Below, in pieces: positions 1 to 10,904 of a stretch of 64,000 nucleotides of DNA. A program made the translations under genes and the position numbers. The first letter of the stretch is position 1, and each line of letters opens with the position of its first letter. Origin of the DNA: Gigaspora rosea (Eukaryota; Glomeromycota; Glomeromycetes; Diversisporales; Gigasporaceae); assembly GCA_003550325.1 (NCBI GenBank), contig QKWP01000053.1, positions 428,501 to 492,500 of the forward strand, written 5' to 3'. A model generated the notes under the pieces. That model was not told where the DNA came from. It did no database searches and saw nothing but the letters and a program-made list of their open reading frames with translations.

Positions 1-352
1 GCAAATATAAAGAATATAATAGTTTATTTTTTTTGGTTTCATTTTTTTAATTTTTTTTGGTTTCGTTTTTTTTTGGATTTATTTTTTTTGTCATTTTTTT
101 TATAATAATATATAATATATGTAATATTTAAAATATAATATATAATAAAAAAATAAAATTTTATATTAAATAGCGAAAACTTGTGATTATTGTATATTTA
201 ATAAATTAAAATATTATATAATAATAATAAATAAAAAAATTTATAATTAAATTGCGAAAACTTGCGAAAACCTGTAAAATGTTCAAAAAGTATGATTATG
301 TGAATATAATAATTATTAATTGATATCATATTCGATATAACCGGATATATAA
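1..352. other. AT-rich DNA without a gene
   Basis: Homopolymer T tracts and TA-rich sequence. No reading frame or repeat of note was seen before the hairpin pair that starts near 353. Confidence 0.6.
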
Positions 353-438
353 CGATTACTATCACTATCGATAGTAATCGATAGGGTATTAACCGGATAT
401 TAATCGATTACTATTACTATCGATAGTAATCGATAGGG
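353..438. repeat. Direct repeat of a hairpin-forming unit
   Basis: A unit of about 34 bp occurs at 353-386 and again at 405-438. Each contains the dyad TACTATCGATAGTA inside a longer imperfect palindrome of CGATTACTA and TAGTAATCG. The copies differ by about one base. It lies directly beside the TIR element that starts at 483, and its GTAATCGAT motif recurs at that element's left edge. It may be the subterminal part of an older element. Confidence 0.6.
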
Positions 439-482
439 GTGTTGATAATTGATATATATCTTACCGGTTAGTAATCGATATA

Positions 483-824
483 TGGGGTGTCTCCTATTAA
501 AAGGGCCCATTTTTACAATTTTTCAAAAATTGAGTTTTTATTAGATTCATATAAATTTTAACATGATTGACATTTTTCAATTATAAATGAAAGTCGATTT
601 GCATAATAAAATATAGAGATAATATAAAAGAAATATTAAACAAAGTTGGCTAAGGCCAAGCACATCACGAGACTACCCGATAGTCACCTGCTACATTTAA
701 CCAATCAAAAGTGTGAAATTTGGTTAATCCCGGATCAGTCCGAAAATCAAAACAAATGGTTAAACTCAATTATCTCAAAATGAGATGAATGTAAAAATGG
801 GCCCTTTTAATAGGGGACACCCCA
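483..824. mobile_element. 342-bp MITE, TGGGGTGTC family, TA target
   Basis: The left end reads TGGGGTGTCTCCTATTAAAA and the right end is its near-exact inverse, giving TIRs of about 35 bp. TA dinucleotides flank both ends, as for Tc1/mariner-type targets. The inside has no coding capacity, so it is non-autonomous. It shares its right-arm sequence, including an ACTACCCGATAGT motif, with the larger element at 41,214-42,621 in opposite orientation. Confidence 0.8.
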
Positions 825-1589
825 TATATCTATATATAAAATTTGCCGATGTAGAAATAACTCCAATAGGGACAACTCCGATTGTAGCAATCCAATGGCA
901 GTAACTCAAGGGAGAGGCTAAATGCAATAATATACACAGAGATAAAAAATAAAAGAAAAAAATAATAGTAAAAAAAAATAAAGCTGCGATACCACCAAAA
1001 ATGATGAAAAACATACACCAAAAATGATAGTGATTCCAAAAGAGTAGCTTCCAAGGCAATAACTCTAAAGGATAGTTTAAACAATGACAATAACTAAAAA
1101 AAATTAGAAAATTACTACAAATCACCACTGGTGATCATTACCGGTAATCTACAATGCATAAAACAAAATAAACAAAACAAACTAAATAAAAATTAAATCT
1201 CTTTAATATTAGGATAAGGGTGAGAACTGGGATGGGGCAGGGGGTATAGTTTATACCAAAATTTTATGAGGAATTTTTTTTTTGCATAAAAAAAAGTAGT
1301 TTCATGGGCAAAATTTTAGGTTAAAAGCAATTTTAGGAATTCTTTAAAAATTTTTTATTTTTGTTATACAAAAATTGATCTACATGTTACACCTGATCCT
1401 GAATTTTAATTGGTAAATTGAACACCAGTGATGATCACCGGTAGTGATAAATAGCAAACTTCAAAAAATTATATAAAAATTAATGAGTTGTAAAAAAAAA
1501 AATTATAAAAAAATATAAGATGATAAAAATGATAAGAGTAAACAAAAAAAAAAGCAATATTTATTTGCTTACAAATCAAATGTAATTTG
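825..1589. other. Purine-rich and AT-rich DNA without a supported gene
   Basis: Reading frames here arise from A-rich low-complexity tracts and translate into F/I/Y-rich strings typical of noise. Two related motifs containing GTGATCA and CCGGTA sit near 1,121-1,147 and 1,423-1,447 and may mark the ends of a small decayed element. Confidence 0.5.
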
Positions 1590-2265
1590 TGCGCGTCAAT
1601 GCATAGAAATTATTATTGATAAGTGCAAAAAAAAAACAAAAAAAAACAGCAAAATAAATGTTTTTGTGCGCGTTAATGCATGGAATTTATAATTATTAAG
1701 AATCTTAATGATCATCACGTTAATGCACAGAATTATGATCGTTAAGGATCTGATCATCATGTTAGTACATGAAATTATGATTGTTAAGGATCTTAACAAT
1801 TGTGACAATTGTGATATCATGCACAAAAATTATGATCGTTAAGAATCTTAACGATTGTGATCATCACGATATTAATGCACTAAAATTATAATCGTTAAGG
1901 AGTCTTAACGATTGTGATAATCATACATTTTGTACAGAAATGATCATTAAAAACCTTAACGATTGTGATGATCGTTACGTCAGTGAACTGAAACTTTCAT
2001 TAAGAATCTTAACGATTGTGCACGTCAAAGCACAAAAATTATGATTATGATCATTAAGAATCTTAACGATTATGCATGTTAGTGCACGAAAATTATGATC
2101 ATTAAGAATCTTAACAATTGTGCATGTTAGTGCACAAAATTTATGATCATTAAGAATCTTAATGATTGTCACGTTAGTGCACGGAAATTATGTGATCATT
2201 AAGATTAATACACGTCAATAAATGGTTATAATACTATGCACGATAATGCACGGATTTCAAATTTT
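1590..2265. repeat. Minisatellite with a dyad in each unit
   Basis: Imperfect tandem units of about 45-65 bp combine a GTTAGTGCACGAAAATTATG segment with an AAGAATCTTAACGATT segment. The second part is a dyad (ATCGTTAAG / CTTAACGAT), so each unit can form a short hairpin. At least ten units can be followed. Apparent short proteins on the minus strand repeat the words IKILND and ALTC and are by-products of the repeat. Confidence 0.85.
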
Positions 2266-2900
2266 TTTTCGTGTGATAATGTGTATTAAATTTTTTGGAT
2301 GATCAGTTTCTGTGCAGTTTCCGTGCAGTGATTATGAAACCCATGCTTACCTGCATACAATTTCGTATTTTTACAGGCATTCCCGTGTATCAAGTTTTCA
2401 TAGGGCTAGTGATCGGATCTGCATCATTTTAAAATATGTATGTGATCACAGATTGGAATTTTGGGTTCCCAAGTTCCTATTGGTTGAGCAAATTTTGTCC
2501 TTCATTGAATGAAATAAATTACTACTCGGATAGCTTAAAAATTAATGTAAAAAAGTATCAATTCGAATAATTTGGTTTGTAATTGTTATTTCTGAAAAAG
2601 TTAAATGTTTATTCAAACATTTTTTACTCATTAGTTCTCTAGCTCTTCAAAATCGAATAAAAAACACTTAGAAAACTCTATTTTCAGCAGTTTTTCTTGA
2701 ATCGTTTCATCGCAAACTTAAATAAACATATATGAGAGGACAGCCTAGTAGAAGCTAAAATTTGTTTTTATTTATTTATTTTTTATTTATTTTATATTTT
2801 TTTTTAAATTATGTTTTTTTTATTTCATTTTTATTTTATTGTATTTTACTTTATTTTAAATTATATATTTTTTTTATTTTAAATTATTATTTTATTTTAT
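2266..2900. other. Unique AT-rich spacer
   Basis: It contains one isolated 66-codon frame (2,312-2,512) with no recognisable domain, followed by T-rich low complexity. No gene is supported. Confidence 0.45.
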
Positions 2901-3018
2901 TTGCCATATAACCGCGAAATAATGCACAGAGAGTTATTTCGAATTTCAGCCTGAATTAATTTTAATTTAGGCCGAACTTCGAAATCACACCTATTGTGTT
3001 ATTTCGTGACTATGCAGT
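2901..3018. mobile_element. Small palindromic MITE remnant (GCGAAATAATGCACA family)
   Basis: It begins CCATATAACCGCGAAATAAT and ends with GTTATTTCGTGACTATG, an imperfect inverted pair around GAAATAA. A related sequence with the same start motif occurs at 35,411-35,515, so this is a small dispersed family. No clear target duplication was seen. Confidence 0.5.
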
Positions 3019-3043
3019 ATTTTTATTTTTTTTAATTTTTATA

Positions 3044-3501
3044 CGTTAACCGAAAAATTAGCTTTAAACGGCCTTAGATAGGTTTAGGTAGTAATATATA
3101 AGCAAAATTGCCTTCCTATATTTTTAATTAACACATCAAGGTAGGTTTGAACTGTTGTTTTTTTGTATTTTTAAAGGTTTTTGTTCCTTATGCTTGTTTG
3201 CTTCGCCAAAGATTATCAATTTCCTAATTTGATTGGTCAGGTATCATATGATCTGCTCCGCTTTAGACGTCTCCATATATCAGATATAGAGCTATATATG
3301 CACTTTATAAATACTTAATATATACTACTGTACTAGTAATATATTATGCATGAAGTAATAAATGAATTTATATATTGAATTTGATTTCTAAATAATGATA
3401 ATATTTTATTTTTTTATTTTTTTTCATATATTCATTTTACCGGGAGGACCAGAGGCCGTTAGGGGGTGATGTTAACCGAAAATTAACTTAAAACGGCCTT
3501 A
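3044..3501. repeat. Pair of direct repeats with GTTAACCGAAAATTA core
   Basis: A segment reading GTTAACCGAAAAATTAGC and continuing into AAACGGCCTTA lies at 3,044-3,076. A close copy is at about 3,471-3,501. The 400 bp between them is AT-rich and has no gene. This may be a remnant element bounded by direct repeats, or a small duplication. Confidence 0.5.
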
Positions 3502-3683
3502 TGGTAAAGGGTGGCACATAATATCACACTATATGAAATGGCACGTTCAGATGACACGTATGTGCACGTTACATATATGTTGGCTCGCAATACGTGTTGG
3601 CTCGTTTCGTGGAGAGCGAAAGGTCAGTAAAGGATTTTTTTAAAAAAAGAGCGATATCTCATGATTTCACTAATGAAGCTTCC

Positions 3684-5367
3684 TAGGGTTCCTACAAACC
3701 CGGATCAAATCAAACTTTAGGTCAGATTTGGGTTTGATTTGATTTGAAATCAAACCCAAACCCAAACTATGATTAAAAAAAATATTTGAGTTTGATTTGA
3801 AGCAAACTTTTTAGTTAAATTTGAGTTTGGTTTGAATTTGAGTTTGAAGTTTGCAAACTAGTTTGAGTTTGAATAATATAAATATATTTTTATATTTTAT
3901 TTGATAATCCACCAATCAACAGAGAGTGATCATATAAAAATCACTATAGGCGAAATGTGGCGTGCTTCCATCTAAAACTTTTTTCTTACTAAGTTAACGA
4001 TACATGCCCACTAATTGAAAATTGTAGAGCTCGTCGAGATACATCTAACGGTGGTTAGATCATCCAAATCGGCTCAGTGGATGGTGAGATATCATCAAAA
4101 AACGATTGGCCAACTATATAAAATCTCTATATGGGGGCCCTACAGCAAAAGGTGGTGATACTCAAAAAAAATTTTTTTTGTAAAAACTTTATTTTTGCAA
4201 AAATTAGACTATGAAGAACACAATATTAAAAAACTACAGAAAAAAATTTTTTAGTCTATCACCACCTTTTGCTGTGGGGCCCCCTATATTGTTTACATAG
4301 AGATTTTATATAGTCGGCCAATCGTTTTTCAACGATATCTCACCATCCACTGGCCGATTTGGATGATCTAACCACCGTTAGGTGCGTCTCAACGAGCTCT
4401 ACGACTTTCAATTAGTGGACAAGTATCATTAACTTAGTAAGAAAAAAAGTTTTAGATAGAAGAACGCCACATTTCGTCTATAGTGATTTTCATATGTAAT
4501 CTGCATCTTTAAGTTTTATATAGTCGGCCAATCGTTTTTTGACGATATCTCGCCATCCACTGGGCCAATTTGGATGATCTAACCACAATTAGATGCGTCT
4601 CGGTGAGCTCTACAACTTTCAATTAGTAGACAAGTATCGTTAACCTAGTAAGAAAAAATGATTTAGATGGAAGAACGTCACATTTCGCCTATAGTAATTT
4701 TCATATGTAATCTGATCACTAAGTTTTATATAGTCTGCCAATCGTTTTTGACGATATCTCGCTATCCACCAGGCCGATTTGGATGATCTAACCACCGTTA
4801 GATGCGTCTCGACGAGCTCTACAACTTTCAATTAGTGGATATATATCGTTAACTTATAAGAAAAAATGTTTTAGATGGAAGAACGTCACATTTCGCCTAT
4901 AGTGATTTTCATATGTAATCTGATCACTAAGTTTTATATAGTCGGCCAATCGTTTTTGACGATATCACGCCATCCACCAGGCCGATTTAGATGATCTAAC
5001 CACCGTTAGATGCGTCTTGACGAGCTCTACAACTTTTAATTAGTAGACATGTATCATTAACTTAGTAAGAAAAAAGTTTTAAATGGAAGCACGCCACATT
5101 TCGCCTATGATTACTCTCCAGTTGACAGACTGATTATTATTTAAAATATAAATATATATATATGTCATTCAAACTCAAACTAGTTTGCAAACTCCAAATC
5201 AAACTCAAATCAAACTTAGTATAGTATTTGGGTTTGGTTTGAATTTGATTATTTATTATTTGAATTTGGGTTTGATCTCAAACTTTATAAAATTTATAGT
5301 TTGAGTTTGGTTTGATTTGGGGTTTGATCAAACTCAAATCAAACCCAGATCAAACTTCGGAACCCTA
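3684..5367. mobile_element. Non-autonomous hAT-like fold-back element
   Basis: The ends TAGGGTTCC and GGAACCCTA are exact inverses and continue into long TIR-like arms rich in TTTGAGTTTGATTTG words. Imperfect 8-bp target duplications flank it: AAGCTTCC (3,676-3,683) and AAGCTCTC (5,368-5,375), 6 of 8 matching. TIR and TSD size fit the hAT superfamily. Inside there is one ~205-bp unit at about 3,930-4,130, then an inverted copy (4,290-4,500) and three further tandem copies to about 5,130. A stem at 4,130-4,280 separates the opposite orientations, so most of the element can fold back. There is no transposase. Confidence 0.75.
3930..5130. repeat. ~205-bp units: one inverted plus four tandem copies
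   Basis: Each copy contains words such as GGCCAATCGTTTTTGACGAT, CCATCCAC, GATGATCTAACCACCGTTAG and ACGAGCTCTAC, and ends in a CACATTTCGCCTATAGTG segment. Copy 1 reads in the opposite sense to copies 2-5. The mirror point is an inverted pair around CACCACCTTTTGCTG near 4,145-4,275. The copies match closely but not exactly, so the amplification is not brand new. Confidence 0.8.
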
Positions 5368-5375
5368 AAGCTCTC

Positions 5376-5739
5376 TGTGTGTCTTAACAAAAAAACTCTT
5401 TACAAAATTTTGCTTCATATGCAGTTTGCTTGTTCATCTTATATTGATTACTTATGTAAATTTATGTTTTAATAGTTAATCCACATTGTTATCGCTGTGG
5501 CACATGAATTTACGTTCATTGCCCGTGCCAATCCCGTGCAGATTCAACTAGTAAACTGCTGCAAAACCCGAGCCTTTTACAGTCCAATTGGCATGGGCAT
5601 ATGGTCCCACACGGTCCACAGAATCCATACCAATTTGGAACATACCCGCACAAATCCAGATCTTGACCTGTGTTACAAGTGCCCGTGCCTATCCGACGCA
5701 ACCCATGCCGATTCGGTCCAATTTTCTTATAGGGCATAT
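5376..5739. other. GC-richer spacer between two elements
   Basis: Positions 5,490-5,720 have noticeably more C and G than their surroundings, with recurring words such as CCCGTGCC and GCATGGGC. Frames of 81 and 73 codons overlap on opposite strands, but neither shows a domain. It may be part of an older GC-rich repeat. No gene is claimed. Confidence 0.4.
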
Positions 5740-6156
5740 TAGGGTGTGAAATGTCATATGATCTACAAACATAGTGAAGATCATATATTAAATTTTACTA
5801 ATAAAGATTTTTTGTTGATCATTTTGTTTAATAACAAAAACATATAAAATTATAAATTGAAATAACTTCTGAACTATTCATGAGATATATGCGAAATTAT
5901 ATTTATTAGATTCCTTTTAACATTCTCTTTAAGGCAATAGAGTCCTTTTCTTATTTTTCATATAAGTTAAAGCAAAAACTGATTACTAAAACACGATTAA
6001 TTTTATGACAATAAAAAAAAAGAGCTCTATTACCTTAAGAGAACATTAAGTGGAATCTAACAAAGGTATTTTTACTCGTATATCTTCAATAGTTCAAAAG
6101 TTATTTGCAGTTTAAATTTTATATTGATAATGATAATGATCGTAACGAGTGATTAT

Positions 6157-7166
6157 CAGTGTTTAAAATTCAAATCTAAAGTTATGTTCTCAAAAGAGCA
6201 TAATTTAAAACTTTATTGTTCTCAAAAACTTTTTAGTGTTCATTATATATTAAATATATTGAACATTAATTTTTAAAGTATGTTCATATTCTATATTCAC
6301 AATTTATATACTAAGTTTGTGTTTATCTATTAACAATTTGTAAACTTTATATATAGTTCTTCATATTTTTTCAATGTAACACAATGTATTATACAATTCA
6401 ATTTCTAATAATTTTATTAAAACTTCAAGTGCTTTTCATATTTGCTCATAATAAAACAAGCTTTTCTATGATATTTTACTAATGTTACTATTGGTTAATA
6501 CAATAAATTAGAATCAAATTACTTTGTTATTTAACTATTTATCTTCATACTAACAAATACTTTGTGTCTTTTTTACTTGCTTAGTATCAACTAGAGCTGC
6601 AAACATTAGAATATCAATGAACATATACTATGACGTTTGACATGATGTATGTGATATGACGTTTAATATAATTATATATAAATTTTATATGACGTGAAGA
6701 GTGACGTACTACCTTGGACCTTAAATATCTGCAGCTCTAGTATCAACATATCATTTGACCAAATTATCTATATATTAAGTTTACACAATAATGATACTTT
6801 CTATATAAAAACCACACTGCATAGTTAATGAATATTTTATTTTAAAATCGTTAAAGACTATTTTCTTATATTGTACAACTTTTAACATATGTGCTATACA
6901 TAGTATGTATATACATACATATATATATATACATATATTTATTTATGCAGAATTTGTAACAATTAACCCACATTATCAAACTGATAAACATTTTATATCA
7001 TTTATTGTTCTTAATAGTAACATAAAAATTTTATAAATGTTCTCATTGAAAACATTTCAAAAGGATAAAATGTTCTCAAATAAGAGAGCCTTTTCTAAAT
7101 ATCAATGTTCTTAAAAAAACTCAAATGTTCATTGAGAACCATGAGAACATTGAATTTTAAACACTG
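6157..7166. mobile_element. Non-autonomous hAT element nested in the 5,740 element
   Basis: The left end CAGTGTTTAAAATTCAA and right end TTGAATTTTAAACACTG are exact inverses. Perfect 8-bp duplications GTGATTAT flank it (6,149-6,156 and 7,167-7,174), the hAT signature. Subterminal GTTCTCA words recur near both ends, as expected for transposase binding sites. There is no transposase. A smaller element has inserted at 6,592-6,739. Confidence 0.87.
6592..6739. mobile_element. 148-bp hAT-type MITE nested inside the 6,157 hAT element
   Basis: The ends TAGAGCTGCA and TGCAGCTCTA are exact inverses, flanked by a perfect 8-bp GTATCAAC duplication (6,584-6,591 and 6,740-6,747). The body repeats the word TGACGT and its relatives. 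It is the youngest of the three nested insertions, because it interrupts the other two. Confidence 0.87.
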
Positions 7167-7535
7167 GTGATTATTAGCAGTCAGAAATAGGTTGCAGATC
7201 ATGCAGATCATCAGAAAAATCTTGATTAGTAAAAATTATTATGTGATCTTCACTATGTTTGTATTTGTTATGCTATTTCACACCCTAAGGGCATATGTAT
7301 GTACGGTTAAAGTTTTTACAATAAATTGGATAGAAACCACAACTATTAATTCCAATACTTTATTATAATAGCTAACAAGTTTTGTAAAGGCAAACTATGA
7401 TAGGAATGATTCCAAAACCAAATTCAACAAAGAGGAAATTGGAATTGAATAGTATCTTTATTGTAAGGAGGTAAAGTAGAAAAATAGGAAGGCCAGCTAG
7501 AATATCTAAATCTTTTGTCCTAAGGTTAAACCATA

Positions 7536-8265
7536 CCACACTGAGCAAATGATTCCCTTTCTGAGTACCCTATACAAAAGATCCGGGTATTTTACATGGC
7601 ATATTTTTTTCACCAAGTATAATACCCAGGTATATTGCAATTATTTGATAAAGGATTTTGTAAAAGACTTGGGTATATTATATTATTAATATTGTAGCAT
7701 AAGCAGCCCTCTCAATAAGATTTGCTAGTGATCGAGGTGTTGCTCAATATTTGATTAATCAAATTTAATTAAAATGATTTTTATAATGATTTTGCCAGAA
7801 ATTCATTGTGCAAAATGCAAAGTAATTATAAGATATTGGTCATGCAATGATTAATATCATGAAATTTTGTTTTGTCAGAGCAAATGATTGGCTGACACGT
7901 GCCGCTATGCAGCATGTTTCGACCAATCATTTGTTCCAATAGAACAAATTTTGTGATATTTATTATCACATGATCCAATATCAATGTTATCGTGCAATTA
8001 TGATCATAATTTAAAAGTTGTGATTGGCTAACTGAGTTTTAATTTGGGATTGTTGTGCTTATGTAATAACATACAAAAAATAACAATAAGAAATTTTTTC
8101 ATGATCATATGAGTTTGCACGATAACTATAAAATACCTCTGTACAAAATACCCTTGTCAAAGGATCCTACTGCACAAAATACCTATTATTGAATGAAATA
8201 CCTGAGTACTTTGTATGTTTTAAATCAGGATTTTGTATTAGACCCAGGTCTTTCGCTCAGTGTGG
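7536..8265. mobile_element. TIR element with CCACACTGAGC ends
   Basis: The left end CCACACTGAGC and right end GCTCAGTGTGG are exact inverses with TA on both flanks. Beyond the first 11 bp the arms still share GACCTGGGT/ATCCGGGTA-like and TATTTTGTA-like words. It holds the double palindrome at 7,833-8,126. It has no coding sequence. The class is uncertain, with TA target (Tc1/mariner-like) favoured. Confidence 0.6.
7833..8126. repeat. Double-palindrome element, copy 1
   Basis: Two adjacent palindromes. P (7,833-7,981) runs from ATATTGG to CCAATAT, with CAAATGATTGGCTGACACGT near its centre. Q (7,986-8,126) runs from GTTATCGTGCAATTATGATC to its inverse ending GCACGATAAC. The same two palindromes, in the opposite order, occur at 60,873-61,129, so P and Q travel together. 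Confidence 0.7.
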
Positions 8266-8267
8266 TA

Positions 8268-10015
8268 CAGTACATAGATTGTGAAGTAAGAGTAATACTA
8301 AATTCAAAATTATTGTTGTTGTCCTGTGGATATAAGATAGGTAAAGTTATTTGCATTAACTGTATAAGAGTGAACCGAGTAGGGCCTTTAATATATAGAT
8401 TAAACAGTGTTTTCTTCAAAGTCAAGAGACAAAGTTGAACAAAGAGTATATAGGGTATAAACTTGGTGAAAAGCATCAATAATCTCTGTAGAATTGAGGT
8501 TAGGATTATTATAATAATAGCTAAAAACAATATCTCTGGCAGCAGCTCTAGCATTATTATAGTTGAGGTGTTAATAGAGAATATATAATGGGCTTCGATA
8601 GTTCTTTGGGTATATTGGCTTGCAAAATATGCAGCCTGATACTGGTTTCAAAAAACATGAAAAAATTGATAGAAGATAATAGGTAAATAGCAAATTTTAC
8701 AAAATAAATTGGGGTTTTTATTTGTTGAACTTCTATAGCAAGAGCAAAGGAATTATTGGCATTGTGTGCTCCAATTTGGTTTAAATAGATTTGGTAGATT
8801 CAATTCATATAGAAGTTCAGAAAGTTAGACAGTTAAGTTCTTTAAAATTTAAATTGGATTAAATAGGTTTAGTGTTTTTTTACTAGGATAACATTCTAAT
8901 CTGGGTCTGTAATAAACTAAAACAAAAACAATAAAAGTGCTACAAAACAGAGTCTTTATATATGCCCTTCTAAACAAATCTTTTTGACAAGAAAATACTA
9001 AGTGCTACAAAAGCAGAGGCTAAAGTAAGCTGTTCTGAAAAAATTTTTTTCAATTCAACAGGAAACCCCAAAACAATTAATTATTTAGAGTAAACAAAAA
9101 AATATTCTTGCAGGAAAAAAGAAATGTAGTTCTAGAGTTCTGGCTATTTAAAATAATTTTTGCCAGAAGGCACCAAAAGTTACAAGTAACTATAGCTTTC
9201 AATATGATACTTGCAACACAACATATAGTGATAGGGATCTCTTTAGGGTCAAAGAAGATATAAAGTAGTGTAAAAGTGAAATATTACTTCACTAGTGTGG
9301 TTTAGTAGATATTTATCAAAAAGCAAAGAGTATTTAATTGTATGATAAAACTATAAAATAATAAGACTAAAACAATAAAACACTAAAACTATAAAATAAT
9401 TAAAATTATTAAATAATAAAACTATAAAGTTATAAAACTATAAAGTATAAAATAATAATGTAATAAAACAATAAAGGATAAAGCAATAAAACTACAAAAT
9501 TATATTATATGAATATTATTATGCTGTGCTTCTTTAGTTGTGCTAATGATAATGCTTATAATTTTCTAGTAGTTGGGAATAAGAAACTTGTTCTATAACA
9601 TTAATTAAGACTGAGTTAATTTGCATTAAATTATTGTTAATTGTATTATAGTTTTTGTTTACTGTTCTAGTTAATGTCCCAATTAATAATTTATATGCAA
9701 AATTAATTTAATAATATAAAAATAATAGCAAAATTATTATATTATACAAAAGATTGCAAATATCAATATATGATTTTATAATTCTAGTTATTTCTACAAC
9801 TTTGATCCACAATTTTATATATGTTATTAATTTCTGAATTTATAAATTAATTGAGCATACTGTATGTTGATAATATTATTATATTAATTAAAATTTGGCA
9901 ATAATTACAGACTTGAAAATAATATAAATACTTACTAGAAATTTTATACCTAAATTCTATTGTAGGCTATGAATATTAAAGCATGCTATGTAAAACAAGC
10001 CATAAATAGGAGATG
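8268..10015. other. AT-rich DNA without a supported gene
   Basis: The short frames at 8,193-8,554 overlap on both strands and have no domain. From 9,350 to 9,500 there is a run of AAAACTATAAAATAAT-type low complexity. Nothing else is recognised. Confidence 0.5.
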
Positions 10016-10016
10016 G

Positions 10017-10292
10017 CTAAAGTCATGTACCCACGTGATTTTTGGAAATTTTAGTTAAAATTCGTATTAGAGTCTGTTTAGCATTAGGATTGGAGTTAGG
10101 GTTAGGACCAATATAGGTAAAATTACCTTTTTGATATTTTTATTAATGGCCCAAGATAGGTTTAGAATGCCGTTTTTATGTTCTTGCGTTTTTTTTGTTT
10201 TTTAACTTCTTCGGGCTAATCTGTGTAAAAAAATTTACGCGACTCCATTTGGTTGATTTACATAAAAATGTCATGTGGGTACATGGCTTTAG
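10017..10292. mobile_element. 276-bp MITE with CTAAAG ends
   Basis: The left arm CTAAAGTCATGTACCCACGT and the right arm ending CATGTGGGTACATGGCTTTAG are inverses with two or three mismatches. ATG triplets flank both ends, a possible 3-bp target duplication. The inside holds one GTTAGGGTTAGG stretch. It has no coding sequence. Confidence 0.65.
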
Positions 10293-10540
10293 ATGACCCC
10301 ATAAATAGTAATAATAAATTAATAAATAATCTTTTAGTAGTATAATGTTTGATTATACTTTGGTTAACATTTCCAAATTCTGAATAGATTATACTAATGT
10401 TAGATGGCTTGCAATTTTTTGATTAGTTATATGTGATAAAATTTAATTATAGAATTGTTTTCCATATTTATACTAGGAAAATGGAATCCCTTAAAATTCT
10501 GAAGGACAAATACAAAAATATAAAATCGAGTTGACTTTTT

Positions 10541-10623
10541 ATGTAACACCTGATCTAGCCAATAAGCGTCAGCTTTCTATTAGTTTGATTTGTTTATTTT
10601 ATGTTACACATGATCTATCCAAT
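10541..10623. repeat. Short direct repeat, 60-bp spacing
   Basis: ATGTAACACCTGATCTAGCC at 10,541 recurs as ATGTTACACATGATCTATCC at 10,601. The copies differ at three positions. It may be a two-copy tandem remnant. Confidence 0.5.
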
Positions 10624-10904
10624 CAGAATCTAGAATTTGTTAATACACAGACATCAGGTGCTCTATTGCTCTGTCTGTAATGTTCTTCAGACAATAATTC
10701 AAATATTTGTAAAAATTAATATTAGCATATCAAAGATGGAAAGTTAAAAAATCAGTTCTAATTACAAACATGATATAGAGAATCGCATTATCCCTTTTAA
10801 TGTTAAAGTCATGAGTACATTATATGAAAGCTAGCCAATCAGATTTCATAAAAGTTATACTAGTATTAGTTTATAATAATAGGATATAGTTCTTTACAGA
10901 AACC

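Larger units (their letters stand above)
5740..7287. mobile_element. Long-TIR element, host of two nested insertions
   Basis: Left TAGGGTGTGAAAT and right ATTTCACACCCTA begin TIRs that can be followed for about 90 bp, including a shared ACAAACATAGTGAAGATCA word. A perfect 9-bp AGGGCATAT duplication flanks it (5,731-5,739 and 7,288-7,296). A 9-bp TSD with long TIRs suggests a Mutator-like element, though 8 bp (hAT) cannot be excluded. Without the inner insertion the original element was about 540 bp. It has no coding sequence. Confidence 0.8.

Noticed and set aside
775-1128. Overlapping frames suggesting a membrane protein on the minus strand
   Set aside because: A-rich low-complexity DNA gives F/I/Y-rich translations in two frames at once. 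No domain, no conserved start context.
2312-2512. 66-codon plus-strand frame
   Set aside because: Isolated, no domain, no introns or partner copy. The length is expected by chance.
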